A stretch of DNA of 64,000 nucleotides, taken from positions 1 through 64,000 of the forward strand of contig JAKZAN010000126.1 of assembly GCA_023053545.1 (NCBI GenBank). The letters run 5' to 3'. Below the pieces are notes generated by a model. It was given only the letters and a program-made list of their open reading frames with translations, searched no databases and was not told the origin of the DNA. Shown here in pieces: positions 22,317 through 31,690 of this stretch (within the stretch, counting starts at the first letter, position 1; each line of letters opens with the position of its first letter). This DNA is from Lepidurus packardi (lineage: Eukaryota; Arthropoda; Branchiopoda; Notostraca; Triopsidae). Position numbers and translations under genes: made by a program.

Positions 22317-25300
22317 TCAGGTGAAGGAAACTCCCACAGATAGTGAATTGCGGGGGTCCTTGACATCATCTTCGGTTTGATCTCCATAAGTACCAGTATT
22401 CTCACTTTCGGTTTCCGACTCGCTTCCGCTGAGAAATCCCGGCTTGAAAATCTTCAATTGGCTAACGTGGACAGGAAATATACGCCACACTTTCCGAGTG
22501 TGTCGACCAGGTAAGTCCCTCACCTTGTAGGTCACAGGGGTCAGTTGCTTGACCATTTGGAAGGGGCCCTGGAACCTGGGTTGGAACTTCCGATGGGTCG
22601 CGCCACTCCTCCTGGGCCGGAGCACCCACACTAGGGAGTTTATACCGTAGGTAGGCGCGGGGTGCCTACGGGTATCGGCGTAGGCCTGTTGCTTCCGTCG
22701 TGCCGTCCGAGTTCTTCGACGAGCCACGTGTAACATCTTCCGCACTCGACGAAAGAAAGCCCGATAGTCGACCGTGGAGTCCTCTGGCCATGGATACTGC
22801 GTATACTCCGGCAGAACAGGGGACCGTCCATAAACCAGTTCGAAGGGTGAGTACTTAGTAGTTTCCTGGCAGGAGGTGTTGAGCGCAAACACGGCTTGAG
22901 GAACGAGAAGGTCCCAGTCCCTTTCGTGCCCATCAATGCAGAGAGCCATTACCGATAGTAGACTTTTGTTGGTCCGCTCACACAATCCATTTGTTTCCGG
23001 GTGGTACGCCGCCGCCATGGCGTGCCGTACCTCTAAATTGTCTAGAGCCTCCTGGAATAACTGGGCAGTGAACGCCGTTCCCCGATCGCTGATCAGCTTG
23101 ACGGGGGCACCGTGCCGATAGACAATGTTGTTCAACAAGAACTGAGCCGCTACGGCAGCCGAGGTATCCGAAACGGCTGCTGCCTCGATCCAGCGAGTCG
23201 CGTAATCTACTGCTACTAACACGTGTTTGTTACCACGGTCCGTGGGGTTAAGAGGGCCCACATGGTCAATTACTATAGTGTGAAACGGGGTGGCCAACGC
23301 TGCGATCGGTTGCAGTTCTCCGACCGGTTTCCCCACCATTGGTTTGAACATTTGACATCGTATACAAGCACCTACGTACGTTCGAACGTGCTTGGCCATC
23401 CTTGGCCACCAGTAGCGGTTGGATACCTTGCCTAAGGTCTTCGTCACTCCCAGGTGACCCCCGCTAGTACTATCGTGACATTCGTACAGTACGATCCGCT
23501 GTAAGCAACGGGGTACAACCAACCGAAGTTTCGTACCACGATCTCCAGTCCGACGATAGAGGACGCCATCCTTCAGAGTGAAATTGGCGTAATAATTGGC
23601 CTCGTTGACTTCCAATGAGCAAATGATGACAGACAAGGTCTCGTCGGTTCTCTGTTGCAATAGGAATTCATCCCTCTTACCCCGCGCTCCGGCGATCGCG
23701 CAACAGACAGGAGGGGAGTCCATCTCAGGGAGGCGGGATAATGTATCAGCTACGACATTCTGAGCACCCTTGATATGCTGGATGGTGAAATCATACTCTT
23801 GTAGGGCCAGAATCCAACGAGCGAACTTTCCCGAAACGTCCTTCTTCCGGAAAAGCCACATCACTGCAGTATTGTCGGTTTGTAGGGCGAAGTGCTTTCC
23901 TAACAGATAGGGTCGGAGCTTCTGAACTACCCAAACCACTGCCACGCACTCGAGTTCATTACTGTGCCATTTCCGTTCCGCGTCGGTCAATCTTCTGCTA
24001 AGATAGCACACAACGCCATCCTTATCATCGATAATCTGCGACAGCACAGCGCCCAGCCCGGTACCGCTGGCATCCGTTCGAAGGAGAAGAGGAGCATTCT
24101 CGTCGTAGTGGACCAACGTCGGGGTAGATGTTAAAGCGGTGATCAAACAACGAAATGATTGTTCTTGCTCATTTCCCCAACCCCAAGGGTGCCCCTTTTT
24201 GAGCAAGTCGTTGAGGGGACACGCAACGCTGGCGAAATTAGCGATGAACCTTCGGTAATACGAAGCGAACCCTAAAAAGCTTCGAATGTCCCGGGGATTC
24301 CTGGGAGTAGGGTGATTCTTCACGGCTACGACCTTACCAGGATCCGGCCGGATCCCTTCTCCCGATATCTCGTGACCTAAATATAGGATTGTGCGACTGG
24401 CAAAGAGGCATTTACTTGGTTTTAGTAATAGTCCAGCTTTCTTCACCGAACCCAATACCAGCGATAACCGTTCGAGGTGTTCGTTGAAAGTCCGAGAGAA
24501 CACGAGTATATCATCCAAGTAGACCAAACAGTATCGCCATTTTAAACTACCCAGGATCCGGTCAAGGAGATGTTGGAAGGATGCGGGAGCGTTACATAGG
24601 CCTTGGGGCATTCGTTTATACTGGAAAAGCCCGTCCGGCGTACAGAACGCCGTTTTCGGTCGGTCCTCCTCGACGAGACCTACTTGCCAATACCCGTTGC
24701 ACATATCCAGCGTACTGAAATAGGTGGACCCAGCTAGTCGATCCAATACGTCATCTACCCTAGGGAGCGGGTACGCGTCTTTTCGGGTGACATCGTTAAG
24801 ACGACGATAGTCGATACAAAACCGCGGACTCCCATCCTTCTTGCGGACCAATACGACCGGGAAGGCCCACGGACTATTGGAGGGTTCAACGACGTCCATC
24901 GCTACCATCTCGCCCACCTGCTCTCTAATGATCTCTCGTTCCCGGAAGGGCACGCGTCTAGGGTTTACCGAAATCGGTAGAGAATTCCCGGTGTCGATCG
25001 TGTGAGGCAACGAGTCGCAGAACCCCAAAGCCGACCTAGTCTTCGCAAAACATGCAGTATACTCTCCGAGTACCGTCGTCAGTCCGTCCACTTCTTCGGG
25101 GGTTAAGTCATTCCCCAGACGCACTCCGGGTGGGACGTCAACGTCTACCCTTTTCGGAGTGGAGGCCACACACATGGCGTTATGGGTAGGACGTGGAAGG
25201 CAAGGAGGTGATGAATCGTCTACAGCATACCCCTGAGCAAGTGCCTCCCCTTTCACCAACCGAATAGGTTCGTCTCCGAAATTGAGGACAGGGACATGAA

Positions 25301-25985
25301 CCACACCGTTCTCAGGCGTCACTAAGCAGTTGGGAGTAGCCCACTCACAGCTCGGGTTAGCATTCCGCTTAGTCTCCAACCGCAGGGTGGAGAGCCCAAT
25401 TCCCACGCAACTCGCGGCGACGAACCGTAGCGTCCCTGCTGGGACATTGGTGCTTTGCTGAGAAAGCAACTCTGGAGGTTTCTGGTGACTGCAGACTTCA
25501 ATTCCTTGGAAGTCGTCCCCATCCGCTATAGTCTCCACAGCGGCTGCGACGTCAGGACCCGGGGGCTTATTTCGTTCTGGCAATTCGACCTCGTAACATC
25601 CGTTACGTACTCGTACGGTCGCTTCAGTAGCCCGGAACCAATCTCCACCAAGGATGAGGGCGAAAGGCGCTTCCTCCACCACGGAAACTCGGGGTAATTC
25701 CACAACCCGACCGAGTACTTCCACCAGCAGAGATACAGAACCCAGTGTAGACGAGAGGTGCCCATCTGCACACTGAAAAAAGGAACAATCATCTGTATCT
25801 ACTGAACGCTGTAGGGAACCCAAATCACCCTTCCTAATTTGGCTGCCGAGGGCGCCACAATCCACCAACGCCTCCACCCAGCCCACCCCCTCGACCCGGG
25901 TTTGCAGGGTAGGTAATTGCACCTTTCCGTCAGGGACTTGGAAGACTACAGCCGCCCTTGCCCCTTCGGAGCGGCTTGCCCGTTT
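22317..25985 (-). CDS. pol: Gypsy Pol polyprotein (protease, RT, RNase H, integrase)
   Basis: Pol is made as part of a Gag-Pol fusion and copies the element's RNA and inserts the DNA. The frame has no ATG near its start; it is open from about 26006 and I place entry at the frameshift site (25982-25988). Residues are counted from the codon at 25922 (1201 to the stop). The protease has D21-C-G-A24 and a partner motif ILGGDW at 90-95. The RT has first Asp D406 (LDMCNGYWQ) and YLDD at 468-471. RNase H has D617, E656, D683 and D726. The integrase has a zinc site H816, H823, C853, C856, a catalytic D886, D946, E982 triad (exactly 35 residues between the last two) and GPF at 1119-1121. All sites expected for activity are present. 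The one oddity is Cys after the protease Asp, where Thr or Ser is usual. Clade within gypsy is not assigned. Confidence 0.95.
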   Translation of the reverse strand, partial: KRASRSEGARAAVVFQVPDGKVQLPTLQTRVEGVGWVEALVDCGALGSQIRKGDLGSLQRSVDTDDCSFFQCADGHLSSTLGSVSLLVEVLGRVVELPRVSVVEEAPFALILGGDWFRATEATVRVRNGCYEVELPERNKPPGPDVAAAVETIADGDDFQGIEVCSHQKPPELLSQQSTNVPAGTLRFVAASCVGIGLSTLRLETKRNANPSCEWATPNCLVTPENGVVHVPVLNFGDEPIRLVKGEALAQGYAVDDSSPPCLPRPTHNAMCVASTPKRVDVDVPPGVRLGNDLTPEEVDGLTTVLGEYTACFAKTRSALGFCDSLPHTIDTGNSLPISVNPRRVPFREREIIREQVGEMVAMDVVEPSNSPWAFPVVLVRKKDGSPRFCIDYRRLNDVTRKDAYPLPRVDDVLDRLAGSTYFSTLDMCNGYWQVGLVEEDRPKTAFCTPDGLFQYKRMPQGLCNAPASFQHLLDRILGSLKWRYCLVYLDDILVFSRTFNEHLERLSLVLGSVKKAGLLLKPSKCLFASRTILYLGHEISGEGIRPDPGKVVAVKNHPTPRNPRDIRSFLGFASYYRRFIANFASVACPLNDLLKKGHPWGWGNEQEQSFRCLITALTSTPTLVHYDENAPLLLRTDASGTGLGAVLSQIIDDKDGVVCYLSRRLTDAERKWHSNELECVAVVWVVQKLRPYLLGKHFALQTDNTAVMWLFRKKDVSGKFARWILALQEYDFTIQHIKGAQNVVADTLSRLPEMDSPPVCCAIAGARGKRDEFLLQQRTDETLSVIICSLEVNEANYYANFTLKDGVLYRRTGDRGTKLRLVVPRCLQRIVLYECHDSTSGGHLGVTKTLGKVSNRYWWPRMAKHVRTYVGACIRCQMFKPMVGKPVGELQPIAALATPFHTIVIDHVGPLNPTDRGNKHVLVAVDYATRWIEAAAVSDTSAAVAAQFLLNNIVYRHGAPVKLISDRGTAFTAQLFQEALDNLEVRHAMAAAYHPETNGLCERTNKSLLSVMALCIDGHERDWDLLVPQAVFALNTSCQETTKYSPFELVYGRSPVLPEYTQYPWPEDSTVDYRAFFRRVRKMLHVARRRTRTARRKQQAYADTRRHPAPTYGINSLVWVLRPRRSGATHRKFQPRFQGPFQMVKQLTPVTYKVRDLPGRHTRKVWRIFPVHVSQLKIFKPGFLSGSESETESENTGTYGDQTEDDVKDPRNSLSVGVSFT

Positions 25986-27034
25986 CCCGAGTTCCTGGGA
26001 GGGTTGCTAGGGCAATCGCGTCGGAAGTGGCCCAGAGCCTTACACCCGTAGCACTGAATCTGGTCAGGCGGTTTCCGAGGCTCCGCTGATCTCGCTTCTA
26101 CCGGCGCGCCGTTTATCCCCTGGCCAGCAAATCTTCTAGGAATGGTGTTATCACCAAGCTGGATAGTCAACTGCTTCATGGCAGACGTTAGTTCGCTAAC
26201 GGGATCAGAGGCCGGCACACGATTCGATTCTGGTGCGCTCGATTCCGTAACCAACGTCCCTGGTGCTGATGAACCCATCATGCTCGTCAGTCTTTGGATG
26301 GTGTCAATAAATGTCCCGACGGTGGAAGGCGGGTTCACTAGTAGGGCCGGAATGTACTGGGTGCAAGCTAATCCCCGAATGAGGTAGGGAATAATATCTC
26401 CCTCTGACGTGACGTGGGGGCAGCGTTGACACAGTTCTGCCTTTTCTAAAACATATTGAATTACTGATTCGCCAGGCTGCTGGACCCTCTCCTGGACTTG
26501 GCGAAGCCATTCCTCCAGGGTCAGGGTTCTCCCAAACACAGCCACTAACCGTTGACACCACTTGGGCCAGTCCCGCAGGCTGTTGCCCTCGATATCTTGC
26601 CACGTGCGCGCGATACCCCCCAATTTCGACATGGCGAACCGTAACTTCGCCGCAGCATCCCAACCTTGTAGGCCGGCCAGCCGCTCGAAGTCACGGAGCC
26701 AAACTGCGACATCGCCGTCTCCTTTGTACTCGGGGATGGCGGCATGGGTAGGGGTCCCCGTGGTCCCCGTCAGCCGTTGGAACATCTCCTGTTGTTGGAG
26801 CATGAATTGTTGCTGTTGTTGCTGCAATTGTTGTTGTATTTGCATCATCGTAGCAGCCAGGGCACGCGTCATGTCACTCGGCTCTTCCGCCTTAGACATG
26901 GTTGCCCTCAAGAGACTTCCGTCCTGGGCCAGGCGTGGAACTAACTTTCCACTTCGCAATAGAGTTCCTGACCTGGGGCGAGGCTGGGCTGCCACGTCGT
27001 CACCAGAACGAATGCCTGACTCCCCTCCGTACAT
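25946..27034 (-). CDS. gag: Gypsy Gag polyprotein
   Basis: Gag forms the virus-like particle and packages the element RNA. The frame has 362 codons from an ATG at 27034 to a TAG at 25946-25948. Residues ~64-88 are a glutamine-rich stretch (QQQLQQQQQQ), probably a coiled coil. Residues ~95-260 look like a retrotransposon Gag core (AVWLRDFERLAGLQGWD, then GESVIQYVLEKAELC). A CCHC zinc knuckle, CYGCKALGHFRRDC, lies at 328-341 (C-x2-C-x4-H-x4-C). The end is rich in Gly, Pro and Asn. It overlaps the open pol frame by about 60 bases, and the heptamer GGGAAAC lies in this overlap. The leader from 27035 to the primer-binding site holds no other gene. Confidence 0.93.
   Translation of the reverse strand: MYGGESGIRSGDDVAAQPRPRSGTLLRSGKLVPRLAQDGSLLRATMSKAEEPSDMTRALAATMMQIQQQLQQQQQQFMLQQQEMFQRLTGTTGTPTHAAIPEYKGDGDVAVWLRDFERLAGLQGWDAAAKLRFAMSKLGGIARTWQDIEGNSLRDWPKWCQRLVAVFGRTLTLEEWLRQVQERVQQPGESVIQYVLEKAELCQRCPHVTSEGDIIPYLIRGLACTQYIPALLVNPPSTVGTFIDTIQRLTSMMGSSAPGTLVTESSAPESNRVPASDPVSELTSAMKQLTIQLGDNTIPRRFAGQGINGAPVEARSAEPRKPPDQIQCYGCKALGHFRRDCPSNPPRNSGNGQAAPKGQGRL
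25950..25988 (-). promoter_or_regulatory. -1 ribosomal frameshift signal between gag and pol
   Basis: On the minus strand the heptamer GGGAAAC (25988-25982) is read in gag as tcG GGA AAC, the X XXY YYZ pattern. A slip of one base back gives GGG AAA and enters the pol frame. After a 5-base spacer, AGCCGCTC (25976-25969) can pair with GGGCGGCT (25957-25950), an 8-bp stem with one G-U pair and an 11-base loop. Gag stops within the hairpin region, 10 codons past the heptamer. The same heptamer is known from gag-pro frameshifting in simian type D retroviruses. Confidence 0.85.
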
Positions 27035-27308
27035 GCGGGGTTTACAATGTTTAGGACTGGAGGTTTTAGCTTTCTAGAAGGGGAATAATAAAAATTCGTC
27101 GCGGATGCAATAGGCAGGGAGAGATCAAACTGTGTCCTTGTCACCAAAGCAATTTAAGGCGCTCCACGACCCGCTTTGTACACTTTTTCAAAGGACCTCA
27201 CAGTGACCACACCCAGGGCTCCTATTGTTCCTAAGAGATTACAGCTACTCTCCTACCAGTCCAAAATTACACGGTGTGAGATGCAGATTCTGTCCAATCG
27301 TCAGCACA

Positions 27309-27328
27309 GAATCCCACCGCTGCCACCA
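27309..27328 (-). other. Primer-binding site of the gypsy element (tRNA-Leu-like)
   Basis: The plus strand reads GAATCCCACCGCTGCCACCA, the form of a tRNA 3' end (T-loop/stem, acceptor and CCA), two bases from the 5' LTR. The element's RNA therefore carries the complement, starting TGGTGGCAGCGG. I recall this ending as that of insect tRNA-Leu; comparison with tRNA genes of the species would settle it. Confidence 0.8.
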
Positions 27329-27330
27329 AA

Positions 27331-27610
27331 TGTAGCGAATGACCGAAATAATTATCAACTTAAACGCACTAACGCACTTCGTATCAACTGAGCAATCGCC
27401 TCGATGTATTCTCTCTCGATCTCTCTCGACAACTCTCCAACGACAACCCACGTTCCCTCGTTCTCGTACGTTCTCCCTCGATACAAAACATCCACCACAC
27501 GAACCAAAACATCACCAAAACCCCACGAAACAATAGAAAATAGTCCACAGCAGTCATGACCGAAACGGGGTGGAGGGAAAGAGGGAGAAGGAGGGATTCC
27601 TCACGTCACA
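27331..27610 (-). repeat. 5' LTR of the gypsy element (280 bp)
   Basis: It is the partner of 21996-22275 with one mismatch. It precedes the primer-binding site and gag in the element's orientation, so it would hold the promoter. I see no clear TATA box. Short open frames inside both LTRs are mirror copies without coding character. Confidence 0.95.
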
Positions 27611-27614
27611 CAGG
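27611..27614. repeat. Target-site duplication CAGG, right side of the gypsy element
   Basis: It is the second copy of the 4-bp duplication at 21992-21995. Satellite B resumes directly after it. Confidence 0.85.
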
Positions 27615-30600
27615 TCTAAACTGGTTTAAGCTAGTTTATAAACTGGTTTATACCTTTGTAAACAGGTCTAAACTGGTTCTAAATGGCATAAACTGGTTTA
27701 CACAGGTCTAAACTGGTTTAAACTGGTTTATACTAGTTCAAACTGGTTTAGACTGGTCTACTCATGTCAAAACTGGTTTACTCATGTCTAAACTGGTTAA
27801 AGGTAGTTTATAGACTGGTTTATACTAGTTCAAACTGGTTTAAACCGGTTAAAACTGGCTTAATCTGGTTTAAACTGGTCAAAACTAGATTATAAACTGG
27901 TTTATACCGGTGTAAACAGGTCTGAACTGGTTTTAACTGGTATAAACTGGTTTACACAGGTCTAAACAGGTTTAAACCGGTTTATACTAGTTCAAACTGG
28001 TTGAAATTTTTTTAACAGGTCTAAACTGGTTTAAACTAGTTTATTAACTGTGTTACACTGGTTTAAACTTGTTTATACTAGTTCAAACTGGTTTAAACTG
28101 GTTTACACAGGTCTAAACTGGTTCAAGTTAGTTTATAAACTGGTTTACATCGGTGTAAACAGGTCCAAACTGGTTCTAAATGGTATAAACTGGTTTACAC
28201 AGGTCTAAACTGGTGTAAACTGGTTTATACTAGTTCAAACTGATTTAAACCGGTTAAAACTGGCTTACTCTGGTTTAAATTGGTTAAAACTAGTTTATAA
28301 ACTGGTTTATACCGGTGTAAACAGGTCTAAACTGGTTTTAACTGGTATAAACTGGTTTACAAAGGTTTAAACTGGTTTATACTAGTTCAAACTGGTTGAA
28401 ATTTTTTTAACAGGTCTAAACTTGTTTTAACTAGTTTGCAAACTGGTTTAAAACGTTTTTAACTGGCTTAAACTGGCTTAAACTGGTTTAAACCAGGCCT
28501 AAACAGGTCTTAACTGGTTTAAACTAGTTTATTAACTGTTTTACACTGGTTTAAACTTGTTTATACTAGTTCAAACTGGTTTAAACTGGTTTACACAGGT
28601 CTAAACTGGTTTAAGCTAGTTTATAAACTGGTTTATACCTTTGTAAACAGGTCTAAACTGGTTCTAAATGGCATAAACTGGGTTACACAGGTCTAAACTG
28701 GTTTATACTAGTTCAAACTGGTTTAGACTGGTCTACTCATGTCAAAACTAGTTTACTCATGTCTAAACTGGTTTAAGGTAGTTTATAGACTGGTTTATAC
28801 TAGTTCAAACTGGTTTAAACCGGTTAAAACTGGCTTAATCTGGTTTAAACTGGTCAAAACTAGATTATACACTGGTTTATACCGGTGTAAACAGGTCTAA
28901 ACTGGTTTTAACTGGTATAAACTGGTTTAAACAGTTCTAAACTGGTTTAAACTGGTTTATACTAGTTCTAACTGGTTGAAATTTTTTTTAACAGGTCTAA
29001 ACTGGTTTAAACTAGTTTATTAACTGTGTTACACTGGTTTAAACTTGTTTATACTAGTTCAAACTGGTTTAAACTGGTTTACACAGGTCTAAACTGGTTC
29101 AAGCTAGTTTATAAACTGGTTTACACCGGTGTAAACAGGTTCAAACTGGTTCTAAATGGTATAAACTGGTTTACACAGGTCTAAACTGGTGTAAACTGGT
29201 TATACTAGTTCAAACTGGTTTAAACCGGTTAAAACTAGCTTAATCTGCTTTAAACTGGTTAAAACTAGATTATAAACTGGTTTATACCGGTGTAAACAGG
29301 TCTAAACTGGTTTTAACTGGTATAAACTAGTTCAAACTGGTTTAAATTTTTTAACAGGTCTAAACTGGTTTAAACTAGTTTATTAACTGTGTTACACTGG
29401 TTTAAACTTGTTTATACTAGTTCAAACTGGTTTAAACTGGTTTACACAGGTCTAAACTGGTTTAAGCTAGTTTATAAACTGGTTTATACCGGTGTAAACA
29501 GGTCTAAACTGGTTCTAAATGGTATAAACTGGTTTACACAGGTCTAAACTGGTTTAAACTGGTTTATACTAGTTCAAACTGGTTTAAGCCGGTTAAAACT
29601 GGCTTTATCTGGTTTAAACTGGTCAAAACCAGATTATAAACTGGTTTATACCGGTGTAAACAGGTCTAAACTGGTTTTAACTGGTATAAACTGGTTTACA
29701 AAGGTTTAAACTGGTTTATACTAGTTCAAACTGGTTGAAATTTTTTTAACAGGTCTAAACTTGTTTTAACTAGTTCATAAACTGGTTTAAAACGTTTTTA
29801 ACTGGCTTAAACTGGCTTAAACTGGTTTAAACCAGGCCTTAACAGGTCTTAACTGGTTTAAACTAGTTTATTAACTGTTTTACACTGGTTTAAACTTGTT
29901 TATACTAGTTCAAACTGGTTTAAACTGGTTTACACAGGTCTAAACTGGTTTAAGCTAGTTTATAAACTGGTTTATACCTTTGTAAACAGGTCTAAACTGG
30001 TTCTAAATGGCATAAACTGGTTTACACAGGTCTAAACTGGTTTAAACTGGTTTATACTAGTTCAAACTGGTTTAGACTGGTCTACTCATGTCAAAACTGG
30101 TTTACTCATGTCGAAACTGGTTTAAGGTAGTTTATAGACTGGTTTATACTAGTTCAAACTGGTTTAAACCGGTTAAAACTGGCTTAATCTGGTTTAAACT
30201 GGTCAAAACTAGATTATAAACTGGTTTATACCGGTGTAAACAGGTCTAAACTGGTTTTAACTGGTATAAACTGGTTTAAACAGGTCTAAACTGGTTTAAA
30301 CTGGTTGAAATTTTTTTAACAGGTCTAAACTTGTTCAAACTAGTTTATAAACTGGTTTAAAACGTTTTTAACTGGCTTAAACTGGTTTAAACCAGGCCTA
30401 AACAGGTCTAAACTGGTTTAAACTAGTTTATTAACTGTTTTACACTGGTTTAAACTTGTTTATACTAGTTCAAACTGGTTTAAACTGGTTTACACAGGTC
30501 TAAACTGGTTTAAGCGAGTTCATAAACTGGTTTATACCGGTGTAAACAGGTCTAAACTGGTTTAAGCTAGTTCATAAACTGGTTTATACCGGTGTAAACA

Positions 30601-31326
30601 GGTCTAAACTGGTTCTAAATGGTATAAACTGGTTTACACAGGTCTAAACTGGTTTATACTGGTTTATACTAGTTCAAACTGGTTGAAATTTTTTTAACAG
30701 GTCTAAACTGGTTTAAACTAGTTTATTAACTGTGTTACACTGGTTTAAACTTGTTTATACTAGTTCAAACTGGTTTAAACTGGTTTACACAGGTCTAAAC
30801 TGGTTCAAGCTAGTTTATAAACTGGTTTACACCGGTGTAAACAGGTCCAAACTGGTTCTAATTGGTATAAACTGGTTTACACAGGTCTAAACTGGTGTAA
30901 ACTGGTTTATACTAGTTCAAACTGGTTTAAACCGGTTAAAACTGGCTTAATCTGGTTTAAACTGGTTAAAACTAGTTTATAAACTGGTTTATACCGGTGT
31001 AAACAGGTCTAAACTGGTTCTAAATGGTATAAACTGGTTTACACAGGTCTAAACTGGTTTAAACTGGTTTATACTAGTTCAAACTGGTTTAAGCCGGTTA
31101 AAACTGGCTTAATCTGGTGTAAACTGGTCAAATCCAGATTATAAACTGGTTTATACCGGTGTAAACAGGTCTAAACTGGTTTTAACTGGTATAAACTGGT
31201 TTACAAAGGTTTAAACTGGTTTATACTAGTTCAAACTGGTTGAAATTTTTTGAACAGGTCTAAACTTGTTTTAACTAGTTTATAAACTGGTTTAAAACGT
31301 TTTTAACTGGCTTAAACTGGCTTAAA

Positions 31327-31331
31327 CTGGT
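31327..31331. repeat. Target-site duplication CTGGT, left side of the BEL/Pao element
   Basis: CTGGT precedes the left LTR and is repeated at 37551-37555 after the right LTR. Five base pairs fits BEL/Pao integrases. Removing the element restores CTTAAACTGGTTTAAACC, a normal satellite sequence. Confidence 0.88.
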
Positions 31332-31640
31332 TGTTTTTACGAATATCACTATGCTGAACACCGGCTGGCTAATTTGTCTTTATTATCCATATTGGAAACG
31401 GACTTACACCGAGTTAACTATGATTGTATATAGGATTCAAATTGATTTGACTCAAGTTACACTTTCAGCACAAAAAAACTCTGTATTTTCGTATTCGACG
31501 CGAGCGACTCCCTTCCGACCCCCAACCTTTTCCACAATAACAACCATACGTCATAATCCCTTCTGTCCTTCAGCTCTTCCTTTTCATCTTTCAATTCTTC
31601 CTTTTCATCTTTATTCCATTCTTCCGTTTTCGCCTCAACA
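31332..31640 (-). repeat. 3' LTR of the BEL/Pao element (309 bp)
   Basis: It matches 37242-37550 except at 31336 (T against C). Within it a 17-bp sequence, TCTTCCTTTTCATCTTT on the plus strand, is directly repeated at 31575-31591 and 31596-31612. Confidence 0.95.
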
Positions 31641-31651
31641 TTCTCCCCCCC
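31641..31651 (-). other. Polypurine tract of the BEL/Pao element
   Basis: On the minus strand GGGGGGGAGAA directly abuts the 3' LTR. It is the expected primer for plus-strand synthesis. The remaining bases up to the stop codon at 31691 show nothing else. Confidence 0.85.
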
Positions 31652-31690
31652 GAGCAGCGACTCGGGGCTCCGCTGAGCTGCTCCAGTTTT

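Larger units (their letters stand above)
21996..27610 (-). mobile_element. Complete Ty3/gypsy LTR retrotransposon (5615 bp)
   Basis: The element lies on the minus strand. In its own 5' to 3' order it has an LTR (27610-27331), a primer-binding site, gag, pol (protease, RT, RNase H, integrase with GPF motif), a purine-rich tract and an LTR (22275-21996). The LTRs start TGTGACG and end GCTACA (TG...CA). They differ at one base (C at 22115, A at 27450), about 0.4 percent, so the insertion is young. There is no env-like frame after pol. Gag and pol are in different frames with a candidate -1 frameshift site. It sits inside satellite B with a 4-bp target duplication. Confidence 0.96.
27611..31331 (+). 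repeat. Satellite B, right arm part 2
   Basis: It is in the same orientation and has the same monomers as part 1, and it picks up the array in register after the gypsy element. It contains the TCATGTCAAAACTGG, TTTATACCTTTGTAAACAGG and poly-T landmark units several times, but without a single dominant period. The last bases, CTGGT at 31327-31331, are the left target duplication of the BEL/Pao element. No gene is present. Confidence 0.95.

Noticed and set aside
26562-27077. Open frames of 60-170 codons opposite gypsy gag and pol and opposite BEL/Pao Gag-Pol
   Set aside because: They are mirrors of the real frames, with no recognisable domain; the real frames on the minus strand carry full motif sets.
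27309-27328. tRNA gene suggested by GAATCCCACCGCTGCCACCA
   Set aside because: Only the 3' end of a tRNA is present, next to an LTR and with encoded CCA, so it is a primer-binding site. The same holds for 37222-37239.
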